Shown here piece by piece: positions 13,231 through 21,853 of a DNA stretch of 64,000 bases. The notes under the pieces were generated by a model. That model worked only from the letters and a program-made list of their open reading frames with translations, was not told the DNA's origin and made no database searches. The stretch is from contig NZ_JAGKTC010000002.1 of assembly GCF_017939625.1 (NCBI RefSeq), forward strand, positions 735,592 to 799,591, read 5' to 3'. The translations under genes and the position numbers were made by a program. Within the stretch, counting starts at the first letter, position 1, and the number at the start of each line of letters is the position of its first letter. The DNA comes from Pseudoxanthomonas helianthi. Its GTDB lineage: Bacteria; Pseudomonadota; Gammaproteobacteria; Xanthomonadales; Xanthomonadaceae.

Positions 13231-13355
13231 GCTTTCCCTTCTCCCACCGGGAGAAGGTGCCCCGCAGGGGCGGATGAGGGCGGAAGCCCCGCTTGCGCTG
13301 CGGCTTCCGCGAATCGGAAGGCTCCCGCTCTCATCCGGAGGGAGAAGGAGAAAGC
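13231..13355. repeat. TTCTCCC-type palindromic element within the efflux operon
   Basis: Outer arms (13231-13250 and 13335-13355) are inverted copies of the GCTTTC..CTTCTCCC..CCGG type. The left arm carries its own hairpin (13237-13257). The interior has GGATGAGGGCGGAAG and further small hairpins, ending CTCATCCGGAGGGAG. It fills the emrA-emrB gap and could attenuate or stabilise the transcript. Confidence 0.7.
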
Positions 13356-13365
13356 GGGAGACGCC

Positions 13366-14562
13366 TTATTTGCCGGCTTTCGCCAAATTCCCTTCGATGA
13401 TTCCGCTGATCAGTTCGTTGGCGTCGGCCAACTGCTTTTCGTACGCGGCGGTGGCGAACAGCGGCTTGTCGGCGCGGCGCGCGGGTGCCAGCACCGGACC
13501 GTTCTGGTCGCGGATGGTCACGTCGGCGCTCATGCTCAGGCCCAGTCGCAGCGGGTGTTCGGCCAACTGCTTCGGATCGATCTCGATGCGCACCGGCACG
13601 CGCTGTACGATCTTGATCCAGTTGCCGGACGCGTTCTGCGCCGGCAGCAGCGAGAACGCGCTGCCCGTGCCCATGCCCAGTGCCGCGACCTTGCCGTCGA
13701 ATTCCACGTCGCCGCCGTACAGGTCGGAATGCAGCTTGACCGGCTGGCCGATGCGCATCTTGCCCAGCTGGGTTTCCTTGAAGTTGGCGTCGACCCAGAC
13801 CTGGTCCAGCGGCACGATGGTCATCAGCGTCGCGCCCGGCTGCACGCGCTGGCCGAGCTGCACCTGGCGCTTGGCGACGTAGCCGCCGACCGGCGCGACG
13901 ATCGCGCTGCGTTGCAGGTTGAGGTAGGCCTGGCGCAGTTGCGAAGCCGCGGCTTCGACCTGCGGCTGCTTGGCCACCGTGGTCGCGTCGACGAGCGCGC
14001 GGCTGCGCGACAGGTTGCCGCCGGCTTGGCTAAGCGCGGCTTCGGCCGAAGCGAGCAGGTCGCGTGCATGGGCCAGTTCCTCGCGCGAGACCGCGCCGCT
14101 GGCGACGAGGCCTTCGCGGCGCTTCACGTCTTCGCGCGCCTGCTGCACGGCGACCTGGCGTGCGCGCAGGTCGGCCTGGCCGGCATCGACGCTGCTGTAC
14201 AGGCCACGCACCTGGCGCACGGTGTTGGCGAGGTTGGCCACAGCCTGGTCGTAGGCGACCTGGGCATCGTTCGCGTCGAGGTGCACCAATGGCTGGCCGG
14301 CTTCGACCTTCATGCCGTCGTCGGCGTCGATGCGGGTCACGGTGCCGGCGGTCTGCGGCACCACCGCGACGACGTTGCCTTGCACGTAGGCGTCGTCGGT
14401 TTCCTGGTGCCAGCGCGCGACCAGCAGGTACCAGGCGAGCCAGACGATCGCGGCGACCACCACCACGGTGGCCAGGATCAGCAGCGCACGGCGGCGCTTG
14501 CCGTTGCCCTCTGCCGCGGCGGCGGGGGCGGTTTCTGCAGCGGGATTGATCTTGGAAGTCAT
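13366..14562 (-). CDS. emrA: HlyD/EmrA-family membrane fusion protein
   Basis: Periplasmic adaptor (398 residues) that couples the EmrB-type transporter to the outer-membrane channel. There is one N-terminal transmembrane segment (residues about 28-50), then the biotinyl-lipoyl start TDDAYVQGNVVAVVPQ, a long coiled-coil hairpin of roughly 100 residues, and the second lipoyl half with APVGGYVAKRQVQLGQ. Its start overlaps the stop of the outer-membrane factor gene by 4 nt (ATGA), implying translational coupling. Confidence 0.94.
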   Translation of the reverse strand: MTSKINPAAETAPAAAAEGNGKRRRALLILATVVVVAAIVWLAWYLLVARWHQETDDAYVQGNVVAVVPQTAGTVTRIDADDGMKVEAGQPLVHLDANDAQVAYDQAVANLANTVRQVRGLYSSVDAGQADLRARQVAVQQAREDVKRREGLVASGAVSREELAHARDLLASAEAALSQAGGNLSRSRALVDATTVAKQPQVEAAASQLRQAYLNLQRSAIVAPVGGYVAKRQVQLGQRVQPGATLMTIVPLDQVWVDANFKETQLGKMRIGQPVKLHSDLYGGDVEFDGKVAALGMGTGSAFSLLPAQNASGNWIKIVQRVPVRIEIDPKQLAEHPLRLGLSMSADVTIRDQNGPVLAPARRADKPLFATAAYEKQLADANELISGIIEGNLAKAGK

Positions 14563-16061
14563 GGGGTCACCGAAGTATCGGCAAGGGTGGAAGAGGGAGA
14601 TTCGAGGACCAGGCCGCCGCCGAGCGCGACGTCGAGGTCGACCGCGGTGGCGAGTCGCTGCGACTGCAGCGCGGCGATCTGCTGTTCGAGTTGCAGCAAA
14701 GGCCGCTGTGCGTTGAGCACGTCGATCTGGGTGCCCAAACCGGCCTTGTAGCGGGTTTGCGCGAGCTGCAGCGCCGCCTGCGCGGCGTCGCGCGCGCGAT
14801 TGGCGGCGGCCAGTTGCTGGTCGAGCGAACGCGCGCCTTGCACCGCATCGGTGACCTGGCGCAACGCGCCGACCAGGGATTGGTTGTAATTGGCGACGGC
14901 GAGGTCGTATTCCGCGTCGCGGCTGTCGAGCTGGCTGCGCAGGCGGCCACCGTCGAAGATCGGCAGGCTGATCGCCGGCCCGCCGAAGCCGAGCAGGGCG
15001 TCGCTGGAGAACAGGTCGGACAGGCCGCTGGACGCCAGGCCGACCAGCGCGGTGAGGTTGACGCTGGGCTTGAACGCCGCCTTCGCCGCCTTGATGCCGT
15101 GTGCAGCGGCTTCCACCCGCCAGCGCGCAGCGACCACGTCGGGACGATGGCCCAGCAGTTCGCTCGGCAGCACGCCGGGTACGGCGGGTGCCGCGGCTTT
15201 TAGCATCGCCGGGCGCTGGATCTGCAGGGCGCGATCAGGGCCCCGGCCGAGCAGCGCGGCGAGGGCGTTGCCGGCGGCCTCGATCTGCTGCTTGGCGGCT
15301 TCGGCCTGCAGGTTCGCGCTGGCGACCATGCTTTCGGCCTGGCGTTGCTGCAACTGGTTGTCGAGGCCGGCGGCGACGCGCTGGCGGCTCAGTTCGAACA
15401 GGTGGGTGGAACGCTTCTGCTCGTTCTCCGCGACTTCGCGCGCGGCATACGCCTGCGCGAGGCCGACATAGGCGCGGGCGATACCGGAAGACAGGGTCAG
15501 CCGCGCGGCCTGCGCATCGACCTCGGCCGCCTTGGCCTGGCCGACCGCGGCCAGCCACTTGGCCTTGTCGCCGCCCCACAGGTCGAGCTTGTAGCTGAAG
15601 TCGAGCATCAGCACCGTGCTGCCCAGATAGCTGCCGCCCAACTCGGGGCCGGCCAGCGTTTCCGGCAACTGCACGCCCGAATACTGCGCGCTGGCGCCGA
15701 GCGACGGCTTGCGCGCGGCATCGCTGAGGTTGGCCTGGGCGCGCGCCTGGCGCAGGCGCGCATCGGCGGCGTCGAGCGAAGGATTGCCTTGCAGGGCTTC
15801 GGCGATCAGCGCGTCGAGTTGTGCATCGCCCAATCCCTTCCACCAATCGGAGGCAGGGAATTGCGCTGCGCTCAATGACGCGTTGCCGAGGCTCTTCCCG
15901 GCGGAAAGCGCGTTGCCGTCGAGCGGCTTGGCGCGGGGTTCAAGGCCGCCGCTGGTGGCGCAGGCCGCCAGCGCGGCCATGCAGGCCAGGCCCAGCAAGC
16001 CCGGGCGAAGCGCGCCATGGAAAAGCCTGCCGGCGAAAAGACGGGGGGAGGTGACGTACAT
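14559..16061 (-). CDS. outer-membrane efflux lipoprotein (NodT/OprM-type)
   Basis: A 500-residue TolC-like outer-membrane channel of the NodT subfamily. A lipoprotein signal with lipobox LAAC (cysteine near residue 34) ends the first hydrophobic segment. Two repeated OEP domains follow, rich in Ala/Gln coiled coil, with LPIFDGGRLRSQLDSR in the second. It lies between marR (gap 1 nt) and emrA (4-nt overlap), so the operon encodes all three parts of an efflux pump. Confidence 0.93.
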   Translation of the reverse strand: MYVTSPRLFAGRLFHGALRPGLLGLACMAALAACATSGGLEPRAKPLDGNALSAGKSLGNASLSAAQFPASDWWKGLGDAQLDALIAEALQGNPSLDAADARLRQARAQANLSDAARKPSLGASAQYSGVQLPETLAGPELGGSYLGSTVLMLDFSYKLDLWGGDKAKWLAAVGQAKAAEVDAQAARLTLSSGIARAYVGLAQAYAAREVAENEQKRSTHLFELSRQRVAAGLDNQLQQRQAESMVASANLQAEAAKQQIEAAGNALAALLGRGPDRALQIQRPAMLKAAAPAVPGVLPSELLGHRPDVVAARWRVEAAAHGIKAAKAAFKPSVNLTALVGLASSGLSDLFSSDALLGFGGPAISLPIFDGGRLRSQLDSRDAEYDLAVANYNQSLVGALRQVTDAVQGARSLDQQLAAANRARDAAQAALQLAQTRYKAGLGTQIDVLNAQRPLLQLEQQIAALQSQRLATAVDLDVALGGGLVLESPSSTLADTSVTP

Positions 16062-16062
16062 G

Positions 16063-16524
16063 TCAGTTTTCCGGGTTGGAAAGATTGTCGCGGACGCGTT
16101 CCAGCATGCCGATGAACTGTTCCGTTTCGGCGTCGCCGAAACCGGTCAGCGCGGCCTTGCGCACCCGCTGGCCGCACTGGTCGATATCGCTCCAGATGCG
16201 CCGGCCTTCCTCGGTCAGGTGGATGTGCAGGGCGCGGCGGTCGGCCGGATCCGCGACGCGGACCAGCAGGCCGCGGGCTTCCAGCTTGTCCAGCAGGCGG
16301 GTCATCGCGCCGGGGTTGAGCTCGGCAGCGCGGGCCAGATCGGTGACGCTGGCTTGGCCGAGGGCCAGCTTCTTGATGGTGATGAACTGGCTGAAGGTCA
16401 GGTCATGCCCGGACTTGGCCAGTTCCTGTTCCATGCGGGCCCAGAGGCCGTCGCGGACCTGGCGGAGCAACAGGCCCAAGGCCGAGCCGCTGCAGGGCTC
16501 GACGGGAGAGGTGTTCGTATTCAT
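16063..16524 (-). CDS. MarR-family transcriptional regulator of the efflux operon
   Basis: A 153-residue winged-helix repressor, probably responding to pump substrates. The core DLARAAELNPGAMTRLLDKLEARGLLVRVADPADRRA is split across helices 3-4 and the wing, with the typical DxRxxxxxLT/R pattern. I start it at ATG 16524 (MNTNTSP) because the promoter -10 lies just upstream; an in-frame ATG at 16551 is upstream of the probable transcription start. It leads the operon and its stop is 1 nt before the next ATG. Two palindromes at the promoter imply autoregulation. Confidence 0.93.
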   Translation of the reverse strand: MNTNTSPVEPCSGSALGLLLRQVRDGLWARMEQELAKSGHDLTFSQFITIKKLALGQASVTDLARAAELNPGAMTRLLDKLEARGLLVRVADPADRRALHIHLTEEGRRIWSDIDQCGQRVRKAALTGFGDAETEQFIGMLERVRDNLSNPEN

Positions 16525-16572
16525 GGGCCGACATTTTGTCGGCCCGAGCAATATTTGTCAATGCAAATATTG
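16525..16572 (-). promoter_or_regulatory. marR-operon promoter with two palindromic operators
   Basis: On the minus strand TTGACA (16561-16556) and CAAAAT (16538-16533) are 17 bp apart. The -35 lies in a perfect 9-bp inverted repeat CAATATTTG-N6-CAAATATTG (16549-16572). The -10 lies in a second perfect 9-bp repeat GGGCCGACA-N3-TGTCGGCCC (16525-16545) that abuts the start codon. Initiation near 16526 would give a leaderless mRNA. Confidence 0.75.
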
Positions 16573-16593
16573 TTGTTGCAATATTACTATTGT

Positions 16594-17388
16594 TCAGCTA
16601 GCCCTGTGCAGGACCAGCTCCAGCACGAACTTGCTGCCGAAGAAGGCCAGCACTAGCAAGGCCATCGCCACCAGGGTCCATCGCACTGCCGTGGCCCCGC
16701 GCCAGCCGTAGCGCCAGCGTCCCAGCAGCAACACGCCGAACGCCAGCCAGGACAGCACGCTGAGCACGGTCTTGTGCACCAGGTGCTGGGCCAGCAGGTT
16801 TTCCACGAACAGCACCCCGGTCAGCAGGGTTGCGCCCAACAGGACGAAGCCGACGGCGATGGTGCGGAACAGCAGCGTTTCCAGTTCGGTCAGCGGCGGC
16901 AATGCCCGCAGCCAGGCGTGGAATTCGCGCCGGCGCAGCGCACGTTCCTGCGCCCACAGCATCAGCGCCAGCAACGCGGCGATGGCCAGGGTGGCGTAGG
17001 CCAGCAGCGCCAGCCAGGCGTGCAGTTGCAGGCGCCAACCCAGCACGGGCGCGGGCGCGTGGCCGTACAAGTGGTAGACCAGCAGCAACCCGGCGGCCAG
17101 CGGAAACGCGAACACACCCAATGCGGACATGCGTCCGCGCGCGCCGAACAACGTGGTCAGCGCAGCCATGCCCAGCGCGACCAGCGATAGCGCGGCGAAG
17201 AAATGCATGTCCGGTCCGCCGGCGGTGCGCAGCGCGACCAGAAGGTGGTAGCTGCCGTGCAGGAAAACCGCGCCCGCCGCCGGCCACAGCCAGCCGCGTG
17301 CGGTGTCCAGCGATTCCCGCGCGGCTTCGCGCACCAGCAGGGCGGCGGCGAGCAGGTAGGCGAATCCGGCAATGAGAACGATTGTCAT
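16594..17388 (-). CDS. ypjD: CcsA/YpjD-type inner-membrane protein (cytochrome c assembly family)
   Basis: A 264-residue polytopic membrane protein with about eight hydrophobic segments. It resembles the cytochrome c assembly family as represented by YpjD, which neighbours ffh in E. coli. Conserved-looking features include HGSYHLL near residue 45, RLQLHAWLALLAYATL and LVHKTVLSVLSW, where His residues could contact heme. The ATG at 17388 is preceded by the nitrilase stop at 29-nt distance, so it is probably the last gene of that operon. The exact role is not established. Confidence 0.8.
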   Translation of the reverse strand: MTIVLIAGFAYLLAAALLVREAARESLDTARGWLWPAAGAVFLHGSYHLLVALRTAGGPDMHFFAALSLVALGMAALTTLFGARGRMSALGVFAFPLAAGLLLVYHLYGHAPAPVLGWRLQLHAWLALLAYATLAIAALLALMLWAQERALRRREFHAWLRALPPLTELETLLFRTIAVGFVLLGATLLTGVLFVENLLAQHLVHKTVLSVLSWLAFGVLLLGRWRYGWRGATAVRWTLVAMALLVLAFFGSKFVLELVLHRAS

Positions 17389-17417
17389 CGCCGCAGTGTC
17401 GCACAGGCGATGCCCCG

Positions 17418-18299
17418 CTACAGCATTTCGACCTTCGCCCGGGCCAGGGCCGGCCGCGACTGCCCGAACCAGTCGCGGTCGTTGGCGACCTGCGCCTGCG
17501 CGCGGGAAGCCTCCAATGCGATGAAATCGAGTTCCGCGACCGCCCAATGCTGCGCGCCGTGCGTCTGCGCAAGGACACCGTCGGCGGGCAGGTCGCGGTC
17601 CATCGGCGCGTAAATCGCCGCTTCGCCGGTATTGGCGTCCAGCGCGGGACTCCATTCGGCCTTGCCCGTGGTCACCGCCTGGGCGACGAAGCAGCGGTTC
17701 TCCAGCGCGCGCGCCAGGCAACCGACGCGCACGCGGGTGGCGCCAGCCTCGGTGTCGGTGCAGCTCGGCACCACGATCAGCCGCGCACCGGCTTCGCATT
17801 GCGCACGCACCGGCAACGGGAATTCGCTGTCGTAGCAGACGGCGATGCCGGCACGCACGCCGCCGGCGTCGAACACCTTCAGCGCGTCGCCGCCTTCGAT
17901 CACTCCGGCCTGTTTCTCGAACCCGGTCAGCTGCAGCTTGTCCTGGAATCCGCGGCCGCCTTCCGGGGTGAACCAATAAGCGCGGTTGCGATAGCGGCCG
18001 TTGCCTACGTCGAGCAGGAAGCTGCCCGCCTGCACCTGCAGACGCAGGCGCGAGGACAGATTCGCGAACAGTTCCAGCCAGCGCGCATGCAGCGGCTGCA
18101 ATGCGGCCAGCGAAGCATGGAAGTCACTGCGCACGTCCTCATGGAAGACTGCGGCCAGTTCCAACGAGAGGTATTCGGGCAGCACCGCGAGCTGTGCCCC
18201 CGTGGCCGCGGCTTCCTCCAGCAGGCGCGCCTGCTTCGCCGCGAAGGCTTCGAAATCGGGCGGCGCTTCGACCGGGTATTTCGCGACGGCTATCTTCAT
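17418..18299 (-). CDS. carbon-nitrogen hydrolase (nitrilase superfamily)
   Basis: A 293-residue cytoplasmic amidase-like enzyme. The Glu-Lys-Cys triad is visible: Glu in VLPEYLSLE, Lys in FQDKLQLTGFE and Cys in GIAVCYDSEFP. The substrate is unknown. The start MKIAVAKYPVEAP at 18299 overlaps the GNAT stop by 4 nt (ATGA). In other bacteria a GNAT domain and this type of hydrolase occur as one fused protein, which supports a joint function here. Confidence 0.9.
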   Translation of the reverse strand: MKIAVAKYPVEAPPDFEAFAAKQARLLEEAAATGAQLAVLPEYLSLELAAVFHEDVRSDFHASLAALQPLHARWLELFANLSSRLRLQVQAGSFLLDVGNGRYRNRAYWFTPEGGRGFQDKLQLTGFEKQAGVIEGGDALKVFDAGGVRAGIAVCYDSEFPLPVRAQCEAGARLIVVPSCTDTEAGATRVRVGCLARALENRCFVAQAVTTGKAEWSPALDANTGEAAIYAPMDRDLPADGVLAQTHGAQHWAVAELDFIALEASRAQAQVANDRDWFGQSRPALARAKVEML

Positions 18300-18907
18300 G
18301 GCGTCTGCTCCAATGGACGCAGCCAGAAGGTCAGCGGCTTTTCGGTTTCGCCGGTTTCGCCGATCTCGCGCCACGACAGGTGCATGGTCATGCCGGGCTG
18401 GCGCCGGTAGCCGCGCGCTTGCCAGAACGCGTCGTTGTCGCGGTGGCCCTGCGGGCGGCGCGGATCGTCCGGAGCGCGATCGACCGCGGCGAACGCGGTC
18501 CAGCGGAAGCGTCCCAGCGAGCGCGCATGCGCTTCGCGCTCATCGAAGAAGCGATGGCCGACGCCCAGCCCGCGATACTGCGGCAGCAGCACCGATTCGC
18601 CGAAATAGAACACCTCGCCCGCGTCGATACCGTGCGCTGAAAGCGGTTGCCGGAACGTCTCGCCCTCATCGGCCAACGGCAGGCCCGTGGAGGCGCCGAC
18701 GACTTCGTCGCCATCGAAAGCCAACACGAACAGGCTGTCGGGCGAACGCGCGTACGTCGCGAGATAGGTTTCCTCGTAGGCCGGGTCGCCCTCGTACAAG
18801 TACGGATAGGTGCGGAACACCGCGATGCGCAGCCGCGCCAGCGAGGGCAGATGCGCGGCCACCTGGGTTCCGCGGAAGCAGGCCACTCGCGGCGCGGCAC
18901 CGCTCAT
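18296..18907 (-). CDS. GNAT-family N-acetyltransferase
   Basis: A 203-residue acetyltransferase. The acetyl-CoA binding motif A is seen as PQYRGLGVGHRFFDEREAHA, preceded by the beta-4 strand FYFGESVLL. The substrate is unknown. Both ends overlap neighbours by 4 nt (NTF2-like gene upstream, nitrilase downstream), so the three genes form one tightly coupled unit. The C-terminus (TGETEKPLTFWLRPLEQ) extends beyond the core fold. Confidence 0.88.
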   Translation of the reverse strand: MSGAAPRVACFRGTQVAAHLPSLARLRIAVFRTYPYLYEGDPAYEETYLATYARSPDSLFVLAFDGDEVVGASTGLPLADEGETFRQPLSAHGIDAGEVFYFGESVLLPQYRGLGVGHRFFDEREAHARSLGRFRWTAFAAVDRAPDDPRRPQGHRDNDAFWQARGYRRQPGMTMHLSWREIGETGETEKPLTFWLRPLEQTP

Positions 18908-19311
18908 GGCGCGGAAACCTGCGCGATCCAGTCCTGCAGGTTGTAGTAGTTGGTGACCCGGGCGATGCGGCCGTTGCGCACGTCGAAGAATGCGCCTCCC
19001 GGCAGCATGTAGGACTGGCCGCGCGCCGGCGGCATGCCTTCGTCGCCGACCTTGTAGGTACCTTGCACGACGTATTCGGCGGCGGCACGCGTGCCGTCGG
19101 CCGAGGCCATCACCACGATGTCGCGCAGTTGTTCGCCGTAGCAATGGTCCATGCGGGCCAGGAACGCACGGAAGGCGTCCGTGCCGACCTGGCGCTCGCC
19201 CTGGTTCAGGTCGTGGGCCACGTCGCCGTCGAGGCAGGCCAGCATGCCCTCCCAGTCGGCGCGGTTGAAGGCGTCGTAATAGCGGCGGATGAGTTCTTCG
19301 GTGGCGCCCAC
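18904..19311 (-). CDS. NTF2/SnoaL-like (ketosteroid-isomerase fold) protein
   Basis: A 135-residue protein with the alpha-beta cone fold typical of SnoaL/NTF2-like enzymes: an N-terminal helix EELIRRYYDAFNRADWEGMLACL and later strands AAAEYVVQGTYKV and GGAFFDVRNGRIARVTNYYN. The start is GTG 19311, chosen because AAGGAG lies 6 nt upstream; reading further upstream would cross the divergent promoter. It is the first gene of the NTF2-GNAT-nitrilase-ypjD operon. The substrate is unknown. Confidence 0.85.
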   Translation of the reverse strand: MGATEELIRRYYDAFNRADWEGMLACLDGDVAHDLNQGERQVGTDAFRAFLARMDHCYGEQLRDIVVMASADGTRAAAEYVVQGTYKVGDEGMPPARGQSYMLPGGAFFDVRNGRIARVTNYYNLQDWIAQVSAP

Positions 19312-19337
19312 GGTCTGCTCCTTGGATAGTGGGGGGG

Positions 19338-19379
19338 AGTATACAGGAAGCCGGTCGGGCGCTTGGCTCCGGCTATACT
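19338..19379. promoter_or_regulatory. divergent -10 elements for ffh and the NTF2-GNAT operon
   Basis: TATACT occurs on the plus strand at 19374-19379 (25 nt before ffh... leader) and on the minus strand at 19343-19338 (toward the GTG at 19311). Neither has a good -35 hexamer at standard spacing. Confidence 0.45.
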
Positions 19380-19409
19380 TCCACGTCTTTTCCCCCACTG
19401 CGACTCGCC

Positions 19410-20783
19410 ATGTTCGAATCCCTGACCCAGCGCCTGTCCGGCACCATCGAGCGCCTGCGCGGCCGCGGCCGGCTGACCGACGCCAACATCAGCGAAGCCG
19501 TGCGCGAAGTGCGCATCGCCCTGCTCGAGGCCGACGTCGCGCTGCCGGTGGTGCAGGCGTTGATCGAGCGGATCAAGGTGCGCGCGGTCGGCCAGGAAGT
19601 GCTGAAGTCGCTGACCCCGGGCCAGGCGCTGATCAAGATCGTCCGCGACGAACTGACCGCGGTGATGGGTTCGCAGGCCAGCGACCTGAACCTCAACGTG
19701 CCGGCGCCGGCGGTGGTCCTGATGGCCGGCCTGCAGGGCGCGGGCAAGACCACCACGGTCGGCAAGCTGGCCAAGCACCTGAAGGAAAAGCGCAAGAAGA
19801 AGGTCATGGTGGTCAGCGCCGACGTGTACCGCCCGGCCGCGATCGAGCAATTGAAGACGCTGGCCGAGCAGGTCGACGTGCCGTTCTTCCCGTCCGACGC
19901 TTCGCAGAAGCCGGAGGCCATCGTCCGCGCTGCCATCGACGACGCGCGCAAGTCGTTCGTCGACGTGCTGATCGTCGATACCGCAGGCCGACTCGCCATC
20001 GACGAAGCGATGATGGCGGAGATAAAGGCGCTGCACGGCGCGGTGAATCCGGTCGAGACGCTGTTCGTGGTCGACTCGATGACCGGCCAGGACGCGGCCA
20101 ACACCGCCAAGGCCTTTGCCCAGGCCCTGCCGCTGACCGGCGTGGTGCTGACCAAGACCGACGGCGATGCGCGCGGCGGCGCGGCGTTGTCGGTGCGCTA
20201 CATCACTGGCAAACCGATCAAGTTCATCGGCGTCGGCGAAAAGCCCGATGGCTTGGACGTGTTCCACCCCGAGCGCGTCGCCAACCGCATCCTCGACATG
20301 GGCGACGTGCTGTCGCTGGTCGAGCAGGTGCAGCAGAACGTCGACCAGGAAAAGGCGGCGAAGCTCGCGGCGAAAGTCGCCAAGGGCCGGAAGTTCGACC
20401 TCAACGACATGCGCGACCAGCTGGAGCAGATGCAGAACATGGGCGGCTTGTCCGGCCTGATCGACAAGCTGCCGGGCGTCGGCCAGATTCCCGAGCACGT
20501 GAAGGCGCAGGTGGCGCAGAACAAGGAAGTGCCGCGGATGGTCGCGATCATCAATTCGATGACCAAGAAGGAACGCCGCAATCCGACCCTGCTCAACGGC
20601 TCGCGCCGCGCACGCATCGCCCGCGGCTCCGGGACCACGCCCGCCGACGTCAACAAGCTGATGAAGCAGTACATGCAGATGGAAAAAATGATGTCCAAGC
20701 TGGGCGGCGGCGGCATGAAGGGCATGCTGCGCGGCCTGCAGGGCATGATGGGCGGACGCGGCGGTTTCCCGCCGATGCGCTGA
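19410..20783 (+). CDS. ffh: signal recognition particle protein Ffh
   Basis: GTPase subunit of the bacterial SRP; binds 4.5S RNA and hydrophobic signal sequences of membrane proteins. N domain MFESLTQRLSGTIERLRG, then the G domain with GLQGAGKTTTVGKLA (P-loop near residue 107), DTAGR and TKTDGDARGG. A Met-rich M domain ends in MEKMMSKLGGGGMKGMLRG, and the RNA-binding SGSG-type loop appears as ARGSGTT. The protein is 457 residues. A -10 box TATACT lies 30 nt upstream. Confidence 0.98.
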   Translation: MFESLTQRLSGTIERLRGRGRLTDANISEAVREVRIALLEADVALPVVQALIERIKVRAVGQEVLKSLTPGQALIKIVRDELTAVMGSQASDLNLNVPAPAVVLMAGLQGAGKTTTVGKLAKHLKEKRKKKVMVVSADVYRPAAIEQLKTLAEQVDVPFFPSDASQKPEAIVRAAIDDARKSFVDVLIVDTAGRLAIDEAMMAEIKALHGAVNPVETLFVVDSMTGQDAANTAKAFAQALPLTGVVLTKTDGDARGGAALSVRYITGKPIKFIGVGEKPDGLDVFHPERVANRILDMGDVLSLVEQVQQNVDQEKAAKLAAKVAKGRKFDLNDMRDQLEQMQNMGGLSGLIDKLPGVGQIPEHVKAQVAQNKEVPRMVAIINSMTKKERRNPTLLNGSRRARIARGSGTTPADVNKLMKQYMQMEKMMSKLGGGGMKGMLRGLQGMMGGRGGFPPMR

Positions 20784-20807
20784 CCCGTTCACTCCGTTGT
20801 GGGGCGA

Positions 20808-20876
20808 GGTAAGTCGCGAATGCTTTTGCCGTTGCCGTGGATTTTCGGGTCGGCTTGAACGGCATCGCGACTTACC
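20808..20876. repeat. nested palindromic intergenic element (GTAAGTCGCGA type)
   Basis: Perfect 12-bp outer arms (20808-20819 and 20865-20876), inner TGCCGTT/AACGGCA arms (20827-20833 and 20858-20864) and innermost GCCG/CGGC. It resembles the GTAG/GTAA-headed REP-like palindromes of xanthomonads and may end ffh transcription. Confidence 0.75.
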
Positions 20877-20974
20877 GGCAGCGACTCGGCGCCGCCACTT
20901 CCCCGTCATGCCTCGATAACTGGAGTCACTGTGTTCGCGGATCGAAGCCATCTCCGGCGCGCTAAAGTGACGGC

Positions 20975-21769
20975 ATGACCATTGCCCTGCTGAATACCCA
21001 GCCAGCTACGACCGATGACCTTCGCGCGCTGGCCTTGGTCAATTACGGCCATTTCACCGCGATGCAGGTGCGCGACCGCGCGCTGCAGGGGCTGGAATTC
21101 CATGTCGAACGCCTCCAGACCGGCACTCGCGAGCTGTTCGGCGTCGAACTCGACCGCGAACGCATCCTCACCCAGTTGCGCGGTGCGCTTGCGGCCGGCG
21201 AGGCGGACGCATCGCTGCGCTTCACCGTATTCGCGCGTGGCTTCGACTATCGCAAGCCATTGCAGGCGGTCGAGCCCGACATCCTGATCACGCTGACGCC
21301 GCCCGCTTCGGCGGACAAGCCGCCCTTGCGGGTGAAGTCATATCGCTTCGTCCGCCCGCTGCCGCATATCAAGCATGTCGGCACGTTCCCGTTGTTCCAC
21401 TTCCGCCGGCAGGCGCAGTTGGCCGGTCATGACGATGCGCTGTTCGTGGCCGACGATGGCTGTGTCGTCGAGGGGTCGATCTGGAACATCGGTTGCTGGG
21501 ACGGCGAGGGCGTGGTCTGGCCGGAAGGCCCGGCGCTGCGCGGCACCGGCGAGCGTCTGTTGCAGGCGGGGCTGGCCGGACTCGGCGTTCCGCAGCGGCA
21601 TGGCCCGGTGGCGCTGGCCGAGGTGGGCGGGTTCCGCGCCGCCTTCGCCTGCAACGCCAGCGGCCTGCAGGCGGTGATCGGTATCGACGGGGCGGTGTTC
21701 CCGGCCGATGCCGCCCTGATGGACCTGCTGGCCCGCGCCCAGGCCAGCCAGCCCTGGGAACGGCCTTAG
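20975..21769 (+). CDS. class IV aminotransferase (PabC/BCAT-like PLP enzyme)
   Basis: A 264-residue fold-type IV PLP enzyme. The probable Schiff-base lysine is in LPHIKHVG near residue 133; VADDGCVVEGSIWNI is the conserved Glu loop of this fold (Glu near 169). 4-amino-4-deoxychorismate lyase and D- or branched-chain aminotransferase activities are all possible and sequence alone does not decide. It stands between ffh and rpsP, with its own palindrome upstream. Confidence 0.85.
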   Translation: MTIALLNTQPATTDDLRALALVNYGHFTAMQVRDRALQGLEFHVERLQTGTRELFGVELDRERILTQLRGALAAGEADASLRFTVFARGFDYRKPLQAVEPDILITLTPPASADKPPLRVKSYRFVRPLPHIKHVGTFPLFHFRRQAQLAGHDDALFVADDGCVVEGSIWNIGCWDGEGVVWPEGPALRGTGERLLQAGLAGLGVPQRHGPVALAEVGGFRAAFACNASGLQAVIGIDGAVFPADAALMDLLARAQASQPWERP

Positions 21770-21777
21770 CCCGGCGG

Positions 21778-21806
21778 TTTCCTTTCGGCGATCAATGGCT
21801 TACAAT
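21778..21806 (+). promoter_or_regulatory. candidate promoter of the rpsP operon
   Basis: TACAAT at 21801-21806 is 5/6 to the -10 consensus. TTTCCT at 21778-21783, 17 bp upstream, is a weak -35. This gives a leader of about 40 nt before rpsP. Confidence 0.5.
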
Positions 21807-21853
21807 TGCCGGCTTACCCTGCCATCCCGGCAGCTGGGCAACACGAAGCAACC

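Noticed and set aside
16525-16551. Upstream ATG (16551) as the marR start
   Set aside because: It lies upstream of the probable -10 and transcription start, so it would not be in the message.
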